Shown here piece by piece: positions 43,438-52,383 of a stretch of 64,000 nucleotides of DNA (positions are counted from its first letter, which is position 1; each line of letters begins with the position of its first letter). The stretch comes from JAAELZ01 sp047639475 (GTDB taxonomy: Bacteria; Pseudomonadota; Gammaproteobacteria; Arenicellales; Poriferihabitantaceae). The notes under the pieces were generated by a model that saw nothing but the letters and a program-made list of their open reading frames with translations, was not told where the DNA came from and made no database searches. A program made the position numbers and the translations under genes. The stretch spans positions 45,189 to 109,188 of the forward strand of contig JBLIOD010000002.1 of assembly GCA_047639475.1 (NCBI GenBank). Reading direction: 5' to 3'.

Positions 43438-44604
43438 GTGAACGCGACATCTGAGAAAATAAACCTCTTGTCTTTGAATAGACAGGGGCTTGAAGCTTTC
43501 TTCCTAGAAATAGGTGAGAAAGCTTTTCGCGCGACTCAAATCATCAAATGGATCTACCAAAATGGGGTCACTGATTTCGATGAAATGACCAATATCAGCA
43601 AATCGCTTCGTACCAAATTAGCACAGACTTGCGAAATTCAATTGCCTGTCGTTGATCAAATGCAACTTTCCAACGACGGTACAAGGAAGTGGTTGATGCG
43701 CTTGAGTGACGGCAACGCCATTGAAGTGGTTTTCATTCCAGAGGAAGATAGAGGCACCTTGTGTATTTCTTCACAAGTGGGCTGTAGCTTGAATTGCACG
43801 TTTTGCGCCACCGCCCGTCAAGGTTTTAACCGCAACCTCACACCGGGTGAGATTGTTGGTCAAGTTTGGCATGCTTGGCATAGCATGGCCAAGGAAACCA
43901 ATTCCACCGGCTTTGAAAGCAAACAAAGTAATTTGCCGGGCGAAAAGCAAGTAGATACCCGGCCTATTACCAATATTGTACTAATGGGAATGGGCGAGCC
44001 GTTGCTTAACTATGATGCTGTGGTGACGGCAATCGGTACCTTGCGTGATGATTTTGGCTTCGGCTTGTCTAAGCGTAGAATCACTTTGAGTACCGCGGGA
44101 ATGGTGCCAGCTATCGCCAAGTTAAGTGAAGACATGCCGGTAAGTTTGGCTGTTTCGCTGCATGCGACTACTGATGAATTACGTAACCAGTTAGTGCCAC
44201 TCAATAAGAAATACCCAATCTCCGTGCTGCTAGAAGCTTGCAAGGCCTACGTTAACGATAAACAACGCCAGCGCATTACCTTTGAGTATCTAATGTTAGA
44301 CGGCATTAACGATTCTGACGAACAAGCCCTTGAGCTTGCTCGCTTGTTAAAAGATGTACCCTCAAAGGTGAATCTGATTCCTTTTAACCCCGTTGAGGGC
44401 ATTAACTTTATCCGCTCACCAGAAAAGCGGGTAAATCGCTTTAGAGATATTTTGCTGAGTAAGGGCATTGTAACGATGACACGTAAAACTCGGGGAGATG
44501 ATATAGATGCGGCCTGTGGACAATTGGTGGGAAAAGTAGATGATAGAACCAAACGTTCGCAGCGGATGACCGCGCAGTATGTTGCTCAACCAACCTCGGC
44601 TTAA
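43438..44604 (+). CDS. rlmN: dual-specificity 23S rRNA/tRNA m2A methyltransferase RlmN
   Basis: A 388-residue radical SAM methyltransferase modifying A2503 of 23S rRNA and A37 of some tRNAs. SAM cluster cysteines C116, C120, C123 (CSLNCTFC); the C-terminal DAACGQL has the catalytic Cys near residue 361. The start is GTG 43438 with a weak ribosome site. pilF follows after a 4-base gap. Confidence 0.95.
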   Translation: MNATSEKINLLSLNRQGLEAFFLEIGEKAFRATQIIKWIYQNGVTDFDEMTNISKSLRTKLAQTCEIQLPVVDQMQLSNDGTRKWLMRLSDGNAIEVVFIPEEDRGTLCISSQVGCSLNCTFCATARQGFNRNLTPGEIVGQVWHAWHSMAKETNSTGFESKQSNLPGEKQVDTRPITNIVLMGMGEPLLNYDAVVTAIGTLRDDFGFGLSKRRITLSTAGMVPAIAKLSEDMPVSLAVSLHATTDELRNQLVPLNKKYPISVLLEACKAYVNDKQRQRITFEYLMLDGINDSDEQALELARLLKDVPSKVNLIPFNPVEGINFIRSPEKRVNRFRDILLSKGIVTMTRKTRGDDIDAACGQLVGKVDDRTKRSQRMTAQYVAQPTSA

Positions 44605-44608
44605 ACGG

Positions 44609-45376
44609 ATGCATCGAAACTCCATATTTAATAGAGCACTACTACTAATCGTGCTGAGCGCCAGTGTGGTTAGCTGTGTCACCGTTGATCCACAATATGA
44701 GCCTTGGCCTGAAAATACTCGTGCACAATTGCATATCGATCTTGGCCATATCTACTTAGAACGTAGACAGCCCAATGTTGCGAAGGAAGAGTTTAATAAA
44801 GCGCTCGCGATCGACGAGCAATCAGATCAAGCGCTTCATGGCCTGGGCTTGATAGAAGCGCAAGCACTCGACCTTGATAAAGCAAAAGACTATTTTGCCA
44901 AGGCGGTAAGCCTCAATAGTCAAAACCTTAAAGCCGTGAGTGATTACGCTATTTTAACGTGTCGGAGCGGTGACACGAGTTCAGGCATTACTTTGCTTAA
45001 ACGTACCCAAGCGAATAGTAAGAAACCAGATACGATGAGTATGTATCTCGCCTTAGGACGCTGCTACCAACTTGCGCAAGAAAATGATTTGTCGGCGCAA
45101 GCTTTGACACGGGTATTGCAGATCAATCCCAAGTTACCACAAGCCTTGTTCTCTATGGCTGAAATTCGATTCGAGCAAAATGAAGCCATGTCTGCAAGGG
45201 CATTCATACAACGTTTTTTTTCCACTAACTCGCGTTCTTCGAAAGCACTGTTATTAGGTGCCAGAATAGAGAACAATTTGGGAAATATGGAGGGAAAGAA
45301 CAAGTACATTAAAACGCTTAGGGAGCAATACCCACAAAGCGTTGCCTGGCAAGAAGCCAAAAAAGAATTTAACTAA
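44609..45376 (+). CDS. pilF: type IV pilus biogenesis lipoprotein PilF (PilW)
   Basis: A 255-residue TPR lipoprotein that pilots PilQ secretin assembly in the outer membrane. Lipobox SVVSC with C23 as acylation site, then about five TPRs starting RAQLHIDLGHIYLERRQPNVAKEEFNKALAIDE. ATG 44609 is chosen because the ORF's first ATG (44579) sits inside rlmN and puts extra residues ahead of the signal. Other pilus genes are not in the window. Confidence 0.9.
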   Translation: MHRNSIFNRALLLIVLSASVVSCVTVDPQYEPWPENTRAQLHIDLGHIYLERRQPNVAKEEFNKALAIDEQSDQALHGLGLIEAQALDLDKAKDYFAKAVSLNSQNLKAVSDYAILTCRSGDTSSGITLLKRTQANSKKPDTMSMYLALGRCYQLAQENDLSAQALTRVLQINPKLPQALFSMAEIRFEQNEAMSARAFIQRFFSTNSRSSKALLLGARIENNLGNMEGKNKYIKTLREQYPQSVAWQEAKKEFN

Positions 45377-45385
45377 ACCAACACC

Positions 45386-46468
45386 ATGACCAATCAAGAA
45401 GACCGTTTAGAAGATCGGCTACAAGATCTACCACAGAGTTTCGGACCGGGCAGTGTACTAAAGGCTAAACGCGAAGAGTATGAATGGGCTATTGAGTCTG
45501 TTGCCCAAGCACTACATTTATCCACTGTCAATATCCGCGCTATTGAAGAAGATAGATACGATCAATTGCCCGGTAGTACTTATGTCATCGGTTACTGGCG
45601 CAGTTATGCGCGTTTATTGGGGATCGACTTGGAAGAAACCATCGAAGCCAATAAGCGGAACCTTCAAGTAGTTCAACCTAAATCTACGGGTATCAATGTT
45701 AGCGGCGGCGCCATGCCTAGATCAGGAGATGGTCGCAAGGGTCTAGTTTGGTTGGCTCTGTCGGCATTAATATTGGCGGGCTTGGCTTTCGCTTGGAAAG
45801 GAGGTGTATTAGATCCTAAAAAAAATATTGACGTTGCACAACTAGAAATTCAAGCAGAATCTACTGAGGTAGTAATCACCCGCATTGAAGAGGAAGAAGT
45901 GGGTGTACTGCGTAAGGTTGAAGAAGAATTAATTTCTAAGTTGTCAGGAACCAGTGGAAACGCTCAATTGACAACTGATTTAGTTAGTTTTACTCAAATT
46001 ACACCCACCGCTGGATCAGAACAGCCAGTCAGTGAAACTACCCCAGCAGTAGTGAGTGAGTCATCTGACGGCACAGCGGCAAATAATTCAGCAGCGATTG
46101 CCAGTTCAGCGATGACCACCGCTAGCACATCTGTTGACACGCCTGAAGTGAACGCCGTTGATGCAGGGGTACTTGAAACTGGAACACAAGATGCGGCTGC
46201 TAGTGTTGTAAGTAACAACCTATTGGTGATTAACTTAGAGAAGGATTCGTGGCTGGATGTAAGAGACAAGTCAAATAAACGCTTGATATATCGTTCTGGA
46301 AAAGCCGGTGAGGCGATTGACTTACGTGGCGAGCCACCGTTTTATGTCTATATCGGTACACCCGACGGCGTAAAAATCACTTATTTAAATCAGAATGTGC
46401 CTTTTAAAGCACATCAAAGTGGTTTGTTTGCTCGATTTAAATTAGGTGAAGTACTAGAGAATCTCTGA
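45386..46468 (+). CDS. rodZ: cell-shape protein RodZ
   Basis: A 360-residue MreB-anchoring protein. N-terminal HTH_25 domain (about 20-80, VLKAKREEYEWAIESVAQALHLS), one transmembrane helix at about 119-137 (GLVWLALSALILAGLAF), a low-complexity T/S/A linker and a C-terminal DUF4115 domain (about 275-355, EKDSWLDVRDKSNKRLIY). ispG, which normally follows rodZ, is absent; hisS comes next, 32 bases on. Confidence 0.93.
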   Translation: MTNQEDRLEDRLQDLPQSFGPGSVLKAKREEYEWAIESVAQALHLSTVNIRAIEEDRYDQLPGSTYVIGYWRSYARLLGIDLEETIEANKRNLQVVQPKSTGINVSGGAMPRSGDGRKGLVWLALSALILAGLAFAWKGGVLDPKKNIDVAQLEIQAESTEVVITRIEEEEVGVLRKVEEELISKLSGTSGNAQLTTDLVSFTQITPTAGSEQPVSETTPAVVSESSDGTAANNSAAIASSAMTTASTSVDTPEVNAVDAGVLETGTQDAAASVVSNNLLVINLEKDSWLDVRDKSNKRLIYRSGKAGEAIDLRGEPPFYVYIGTPDGVKITYLNQNVPFKAHQSGLFARFKLGEVLENL

Positions 46469-46500
46469 TCAAGTCGATCATTTTCGAGGTTTAAATTAAC

Positions 46501-47775
46501 GTGGCCAAGAGCTTACAGTCTGTTAAGGGCATGAATGATTTATTGCCGGATAGCACGCCATATTGGCAGCAGGTAGAAAGTGCTTTGCGACGAATTGCGC
46601 AGCAATACAGTTATGCGGAGATTCGTACGCCTATTTTAGAGAAGACAGAGCTTTTCGTTCAGGCTATTGGTGAACAAACTGATATCGTCGAAAAAGAGAT
46701 GTTCGCCTTTGAAGATGCTGGCGGCGAACACGTTTGCATGCGGCCAGAGAATACGGCAGCAGTGGTACGCGCTGGCGTGCAACATGGGTTATTTCATAAT
46801 GCGCAAGCCAGATTATGGTACTTGGGCCTAATGTTTCGACGTGAGCGCCCTCAAAAGGGGCGTTATAGGCAATTTTATCAATTTGGCATGGAGGCTTTTG
46901 GATGGCGTGATGCATCCGTTGATGCGGAAATCATTATCGCCGGTAAACGAATTTGGTCTGATCTAGGCGTTCAAGATGTGAGCCTTAGTTTGAATACCTT
47001 GGGCAGCGACAAAACCCGTGAGGATTACAAAGCCGCACTGCTTGATTACTTATCAAAGCATTTCGACGAATTAGATGCGGATAGCCAGCGTCGATTAACC
47101 AAAAATCCGTTGCGGATATTAGATAGCAAAAACGAAACCACACAGAGTATATTGGTGAATGCGCCAACTATTAGTGACTATCTTGAACCAGAAGACAAAA
47201 CCCACTTTACCGAGTTGCAAAATTTATTAAATGCAGCTGGAGTGGAATACGTTATTGATGCGGCGCTAGTCAGAGGTTTAGATTATTACACTTCAACTGT
47301 GTTTGAGTGGAAAACTACCCGATTGGGTGCACAAAATACCGTCTGTGCTGGCGGGCGCTACGATAAACTAGTTGAAGGTCGTGGTGGCAAGCCGACGCCA
47401 GCAGTCGGATTTGCCATGGGAATTGAACGACTAATAGAATTGTTGCTTGAGGAAGGCAATCTACAATCGCATGCCAAGCTCGATGCTTATATAATTGCGT
47501 TAGATGCTTCGGCGGTTTCTTCAGCTCAACAATTGAGCGAGAGCTGTCGAAATGTTGGTTTGAATGTTGCACAGGGGCATGGCCACGCGAAGTTAAAAAG
47601 CCAGCTTAAAAAAGCGGATAGCAGCGGTGCTGAAATAGCTGTCATTTTAGGTGAACAAGAATTAGCGCACCACCAAGGCCAAGTGAAGTATTTACGTCAA
47701 AATCGTGAATCAGAAATGATCACGCTGGACAAGATAAGTGATGTTATTCAGTTACATGTGAATAGCGCACATTAA
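46501..47775 (+). CDS. hisS: histidine-tRNA ligase
   Basis: A 424-residue class II synthetase starting at GTG 46501. Motif 2 (MFRRERPQKGRYRQFYQFG), the His signature LVRGLDYYTSTVFEW and AGGRYDKLV, motif 3 (VGFAMGIERLIELL) and a C-terminal anticodon-binding domain (about 330-424) are all present. Followed by yfgM, bamB and der in the standard order. Confidence 0.97.
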   Translation: MAKSLQSVKGMNDLLPDSTPYWQQVESALRRIAQQYSYAEIRTPILEKTELFVQAIGEQTDIVEKEMFAFEDAGGEHVCMRPENTAAVVRAGVQHGLFHNAQARLWYLGLMFRRERPQKGRYRQFYQFGMEAFGWRDASVDAEIIIAGKRIWSDLGVQDVSLSLNTLGSDKTREDYKAALLDYLSKHFDELDADSQRRLTKNPLRILDSKNETTQSILVNAPTISDYLEPEDKTHFTELQNLLNAAGVEYVIDAALVRGLDYYTSTVFEWKTTRLGAQNTVCAGGRYDKLVEGRGGKPTPAVGFAMGIERLIELLLEEGNLQSHAKLDAYIIALDASAVSSAQQLSESCRNVGLNVAQGHGHAKLKSQLKKADSSGAEIAVILGEQELAHHQGQVKYLRQNRESEMITLDKISDVIQLHVNSAH

Positions 47776-47807
47776 CCTAAGATTGAACAAAGATAGCAAA
47801 TATAGCG

Positions 47808-48437
47808 ATGACTGATAAAGAAATTCACATAAGTGAAGATGAAGATGTAGAACGCGCCAAGGCGTGGTGGGATAACAACAAGATGTCTATCATTGTAGGT
47901 GTCGGTGCGGGTTTAGCTATGGTGTTTGGTTATAACTACTGGACAGCACAAAAATCGCAGAATGCGGCAGCGGCTTCTTCACTGTACGAGACATTGGTAT
48001 CCGAAGATTCACAAGGCGGAAAACTAGCCGCAACCGACGCATTAACTAGCGAATTTGGCGAATCTGTCTATGCTCAACTCGCACTGTTACGTGGAGCAAA
48101 GCAACAAGTAGAAAATGATCAATTAAGTGAAGCTGAACAAACACTGCGAACTATTATGAGTAGCGACGAAGATTTAGGCATTGCGGCTATTGCGGCTATG
48201 CGTTTGTCAGGCTTGTTGATTGGCTTAGATAAAATAGACGAAGCGAAAGCAGTACTTAGCAGTCCATTACTGGCCAACGATCACTACGCAGCAAGGGTTA
48301 ATGAGCTTAATGGCGATGTTTTGCTAAAAGCCGGCTCTACCGAAGATGCGAAACTCGCATACGAGAAAAGCATTGAACTATTAACTGAACAAGGGCAGTC
48401 TGTTAATCTTGTACAGTTGAAACTCGAAAATATTTAA
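47808..48437 (+). CDS. yfgM: YfgM-like tetratricopeptide membrane protein
   Basis: A 209-residue inner-membrane protein: cytoplasmic N-terminus, a transmembrane helix near residues 27-45 (MSIIVGVGAGLAMVFGYNYW) and a periplasmic helical repeat domain. In E. coli YfgM is an ancillary SecYEG/PpiD-associated factor. bamB begins two bases after its stop, so they are one transcript. Confidence 0.9.
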   Translation: MTDKEIHISEDEDVERAKAWWDNNKMSIIVGVGAGLAMVFGYNYWTAQKSQNAAAASSLYETLVSEDSQGGKLAATDALTSEFGESVYAQLALLRGAKQQVENDQLSEAEQTLRTIMSSDEDLGIAAIAAMRLSGLLIGLDKIDEAKAVLSSPLLANDHYAARVNELNGDVLLKAGSTEDAKLAYEKSIELLTEQGQSVNLVQLKLENI

Positions 48438-48439
48438 CC

Positions 48440-49606
48440 GTGAAAATCCGCGCCATAATACCTCTGGGATTGTCTCTGAGTCTTTGCCTGCTACTGATTG
48501 CATGTGGGAGCAAAGACATTGAACTAGAACCTGGGCAAGAAGCGCCATCTAAGGCACTTTCCGAATTGAATTCACTGCCGAGTCTATCGGTGAACTGGAG
48601 CCAAAGTATAGGCCAAAGCAACTCTGAGAATTCTTCTCTATTGCCATTTATAGGTGAATCGAAAGCTTATTTTGCCAGTGAATCTGGATTTATTCGTGCG
48701 ATTAACTTAAATAGCGGCGCAGTACTTTGGTCTAACAAAGTATCCGGCACAATCGATGCAGGAGTGGGTGTTGGTGCTTCAGTTGCCGTTGTTGGTTTAG
48801 ACAATGGAGATGTGATTGCCTATAACGCTGAAACTGGCGTAAAGCAATGGCAACATAGTTTAGGCCGCATCATTTCAGCAACACCTGTTGCAGGCGGTGA
48901 AACAGTGGTTGTAAGAACCCAAGATGGGCATGTATTTGGTTTGCAATCAGCCAACGGAGAGTTAGTTTGGGGTATCGAAAAACCCATCGCTAGTTTGAGT
49001 ATTGGGCGAGATGGCGCTAGTAAAATTGTAGGTGAAGGAGTGCTCACAGGTTTTTCTAGTGGTCGTTTGTTGGCGACCAATTTATTTTCAGGTCAAACGT
49101 TCTGGGAAAAGCGTGCGTTTAGGCCACAAGGCAAGAACGAGATAGATCGCTTGATTGATATGGACGGCTCACCATTGGTATTAGAATCAAACATTGTAGT
49201 CGGCGCTTACCAGGGTGGTATTGCATCGTATCAAATTCTCGATGGGGAATTAAACTGGCGTAATGAATCGGTATCTACTCGCAAAAGCATGTTCGTACAT
49301 GAAGACAAAATCATAGTTACGGGTTCAGAGGGTGAAGTTAGCGCAGTATCAGCAAACACTGGTGCAACGTTGTGGGAGCAATCAAGCCTCGTTGGCAGAG
49401 CTCTGAGCGCACCGACTGTATTTAATAATCAAGTTTTGGTTGGCGGCCTAAAAGGCGCTATTTACGCACTTGATATCAATTCTGGTGAAATAATAGGGCG
49501 AACAAGCCTAGGTAAATCTACTATCTCAAGTTTACACACTACCGACAATGGGTTGGTTGCTTATGTAAGGTCTAGCGGAACGCTAAGCTTTATCACCGCG
49601 CAGTAA
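48440..49606 (+). CDS. bamB: outer membrane assembly lipoprotein BamB
   Basis: A 388-residue lipoprotein of the BAM complex. Signal with lipobox LIAC (C22), then an eight-bladed PQQ-type beta-propeller with repeated A-x-N-x-x-SGxxLW motifs (AINLNSGAVLW, AYNAETGVKQWQH, AVSANTGATLWEQ). GTG 48440 start. der follows two bases later. Confidence 0.94.
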   Translation: MKIRAIIPLGLSLSLCLLLIACGSKDIELEPGQEAPSKALSELNSLPSLSVNWSQSIGQSNSENSSLLPFIGESKAYFASESGFIRAINLNSGAVLWSNKVSGTIDAGVGVGASVAVVGLDNGDVIAYNAETGVKQWQHSLGRIISATPVAGGETVVVRTQDGHVFGLQSANGELVWGIEKPIASLSIGRDGASKIVGEGVLTGFSSGRLLATNLFSGQTFWEKRAFRPQGKNEIDRLIDMDGSPLVLESNIVVGAYQGGIASYQILDGELNWRNESVSTRKSMFVHEDKIIVTGSEGEVSAVSANTGATLWEQSSLVGRALSAPTVFNNQVLVGGLKGAIYALDINSGEIIGRTSLGKSTISSLHTTDNGLVAYVRSSGTLSFITAQ

Positions 49607-49607
49607 T

Positions 49608-51044
49608 ATGCTGCCTGTTGTGGCCTTGGTGGGCCGTCCCAATGTGGGAAAATCCACCTTATTCAATAAAATAACCAAGTCTCATGATGCGATCGTTGAT
49701 GATCGCCCTGGCGTCACCCGTGACCGTTTATATGGTCGAGCTAAAGTGGGTCCGACTGAATGTTTGGTTGTTGACAGTGGCGGTGTTACGTTTGACGATC
49801 AAGACTTTGATCCACAAATTCAGTTCCAAGTTGATCAACTCATTGAAGAAGCGGATGAGATTCTATTCTTAGTGGATGCGAAGGACGGGCTACTTGCACA
49901 CGATGAAATGTTGGCTGCTAAGCTTCGCAAGTCCAGCCTGAAGGTGCATCTTTTAGTTAATAAAGCTGAAGGACAAGCGGGAGCGATCTCTTCTGCTCAG
50001 TTTCAAAAACTGGGCTTTGAATCGATTTGGGCTATTTCATCTAAACGCGGCGATGGAATACATCAAATGCTCCAAGGGGTATTGGGTGGCTATAAGATAA
50101 AACTCACTGAAGAGGAACAAGTCACCCCCCGAATTGCGTTGGTCGGCAGACCCAATGCTGGCAAATCTACGCTAACCAATGCGTTGGTGGGTGAGCAAAG
50201 GGTTATCGTTAGCGATGTGGCCGGTACCACGCGTGATAGCGTAAATATTTCGCTTCAGTATGAAGGTGAAGAGTTCATACTAACTGATACTGCAGGGGTG
50301 CGTCGTCGAGCTAAGATTGACGAAGCAATTGAAAAATTTTCCGTGGTTAAAACTCTACAAGCCATTGAAAGGGCTAACGTGGTAGTGATGTTGATAGATG
50401 CACATGACGGCATTACCTCGCAAGATGTGAGTATAGTCGGCATGGTGTTGGATATGGGCAGAGCCTTGGTTGTTTTAATCAACAAGTGGGACGGTTTATC
50501 ACACAAGGAAAAAAACACTATCCATAACAATATGGAATTGAAATTCCCTTTTTTAAATAATGTGGAAGTTCTAAACGTGTCGGCTTTACACGGTACTGCT
50601 GTGGGTAATATCTTGCCGATGGCTAAACGGGCTTATGATTCTGCTTTTAAAGACCTACCCACTTCACTGCTTAATAGACAATTGACTGTAGCAGTAGAGC
50701 GAACACCGCCTCCCATGAAGGGAGGGCGCAAAATACGACCGAAATTTGCACACCAAGCAGGCAAGAACCCGCAAGTCTTAGTGATACATGGTAACCAAGT
50801 TGAGTCGTTACCGGATAGCTATTTGCGCTATTTGAAACACTATTTTGCGCACGCCAATAAGCTTAAAGGTACGCCTATTCATTTAGTGACGCGCGACAGT
50901 AAAAATCCGTTTGAGCAATCTGAAAAACAGGCGGCCAAGCCTAACATGAAAATAAACGAGCGTAAAAAGCTTGCTAGAGGCAGTTTAGAAAAAAGTAGGA
51001 GCAAAAGTAAAAGTAAAAGCAAAAGTAAAAATAATCGGAAGTAA
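49608..51044 (+). CDS. der: ribosome biogenesis GTPase Der
   Basis: A 478-residue double-GTPase needed for 50S maturation. First G1 loop GRPNVGKST at 9-17, second GRPNAGKST near 181; DTAGVRRRAKIDEAIEKFS is the G3 of domain 2; a KH-like domain follows. The C-terminus is unusual: KSRSKSKSKSKSKNNRK encoded by a near-perfect AGTAAA/AGCAAA tandem repeat (about 50995-51035), basic and probably disordered, possibly contacting rRNA. Confidence 0.95.
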   Translation: MLPVVALVGRPNVGKSTLFNKITKSHDAIVDDRPGVTRDRLYGRAKVGPTECLVVDSGGVTFDDQDFDPQIQFQVDQLIEEADEILFLVDAKDGLLAHDEMLAAKLRKSSLKVHLLVNKAEGQAGAISSAQFQKLGFESIWAISSKRGDGIHQMLQGVLGGYKIKLTEEEQVTPRIALVGRPNAGKSTLTNALVGEQRVIVSDVAGTTRDSVNISLQYEGEEFILTDTAGVRRRAKIDEAIEKFSVVKTLQAIERANVVVMLIDAHDGITSQDVSIVGMVLDMGRALVVLINKWDGLSHKEKNTIHNNMELKFPFLNNVEVLNVSALHGTAVGNILPMAKRAYDSAFKDLPTSLLNRQLTVAVERTPPPMKGGRKIRPKFAHQAGKNPQVLVIHGNQVESLPDSYLRYLKHYFAHANKLKGTPIHLVTRDSKNPFEQSEKQAAKPNMKINERKKLARGSLEKSRSKSKSKSKSKNNRK

Positions 51045-51076
51045 CCCATTTCTAATGTTGCTGTGTAATAACGGTA

Positions 51077-52366
51077 TCATGAGGCTGAACTCCCTGGAAT
51101 AAATGTCCTTTCTTTCCAGGGGCGTTCATCAATCGGTAAATGGATAAGCGCAGAGAAGGCACCTACACCGATGCCAATCCACCACACTAAATTGTAGTTG
51201 CCGTATAGGTCGTACAAAGTGCCACCTAGCCATACGCCCAAAAAACCCCCTAATTGATGGGAGAAAAACACCAAGCCGTACAGGGTTCCCATATAGCGTA
51301 AACCAAATATCTGCGCGACTAGTCCAGAGGTTAAAGGAACGGTGGCTAGCCATAGTGATCCCATTACCACCGAGAACAGTACCACTGTTTCTGGCGTAAT
51401 AGGGTTCATGATAAATGCGGCGGCTACGACCGTTCTTCCCAAATAAATCCCTGCTAATAAATACTTTCTCGAATACTGACTGCCTAACCATCCAGCCAGA
51501 AGGGTTCCCCCAATATTTGCTACACCAATCAAGGAAATAGAGATCGCGCCGAGTGTAGATGTTGTGGTCACTCCCAGTGAGTGAATTAAGCTACCGGGGG
51601 ATACTGCGGTGCAAATTTCAGTAATGAACGCAGGGAAGTGTGCAGTGATGAAAGCCAATTGGTATCCACAAGAAAAAAAACCGACAAATATCATTAAAAA
51701 TGTTGGGTCTTTGATTGCTCTATTGATTACTTCGGTTAAGCTTTCATCACTCGCCTGGGGCTTTGGTGGGGGCGCAATCTTCATGAAAAGAAGCGCGAAC
51801 AATGACAATAGGATGATACTGGCAAAGATAACAAAGACGGATTGCCACGGCATGCTTCGAAGTAAAATTTCGGCGGAAGGCGGGCCCACTATTTGCCCCG
51901 CAGAACCTGCAGCGGTAGCGATCCCTAATGCTAAGGAGCGATGCTTGTCACAAGTAGCGCGGCCTACCACAGCCAAAATTACGCCAAAGCCAGTTCCTGC
52001 GATGCCAAATCCAACCAGTATTTCCAGGAACTGGTGTTGGCCAGGTGTAATGGCGTAGGAAGAAAGAACCAATCCTAAAGCGTAAGTGCAAGCGCCGGCG
52101 ATTATTGCCTTACGGTCACCGTACTTTTCCGCTAAGGCACTGAATAGTGGCTGCCCTATACCCCAGAAGAGGTTTTGTATAGCGATGGCAAAGGAAAAAT
52201 CAGCTCTAAGCCAATTGAATTCTGTAGCAATAGGAATTTGAAATACGCCAAACGACGCCCGCACTGCAAAGCTAACTAATATGATGATACACCCTGCAAG
52301 AAGCACGGGGGTAAATAGCGCGTTGCCTCTAGGGGGAGTTAACATGGTTTTTGTAACAGAAGGCAC
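51077..52366 (-). CDS. MFS transporter, monocarboxylate/oxalate-formate-like
   Basis: A 429-residue 12-helix major facilitator. The first half has FGVFQIPIATEFNWLRADFS and the second half ends LGGFLGVWLGGTLYDLYGNY, the pattern of the monocarboxylate/OFA branch of MFS proteins. The substrate is not deducible. The start is GTG 52366 with an AGGCGAG upstream; ATG 52345 is the alternative. Convergent with der, 32 bases apart, and 17 bases after xseA's stop, so possibly co-transcribed with xseA. Confidence 0.8.
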   Translation of the reverse strand: MPSVTKTMLTPPRGNALFTPVLLAGCIIILVSFAVRASFGVFQIPIATEFNWLRADFSFAIAIQNLFWGIGQPLFSALAEKYGDRKAIIAGACTYALGLVLSSYAITPGQHQFLEILVGFGIAGTGFGVILAVVGRATCDKHRSLALGIATAAGSAGQIVGPPSAEILLRSMPWQSVFVIFASIILLSLFALLFMKIAPPPKPQASDESLTEVINRAIKDPTFLMIFVGFFSCGYQLAFITAHFPAFITEICTAVSPGSLIHSLGVTTTSTLGAISISLIGVANIGGTLLAGWLGSQYSRKYLLAGIYLGRTVVAAAFIMNPITPETVVLFSVVMGSLWLATVPLTSGLVAQIFGLRYMGTLYGLVFFSHQLGGFLGVWLGGTLYDLYGNYNLVWWIGIGVGAFSALIHLPIDERPWKERTFIPGSSAS

Positions 52367-52383
52367 TATCGCTCGCCTAGAAT

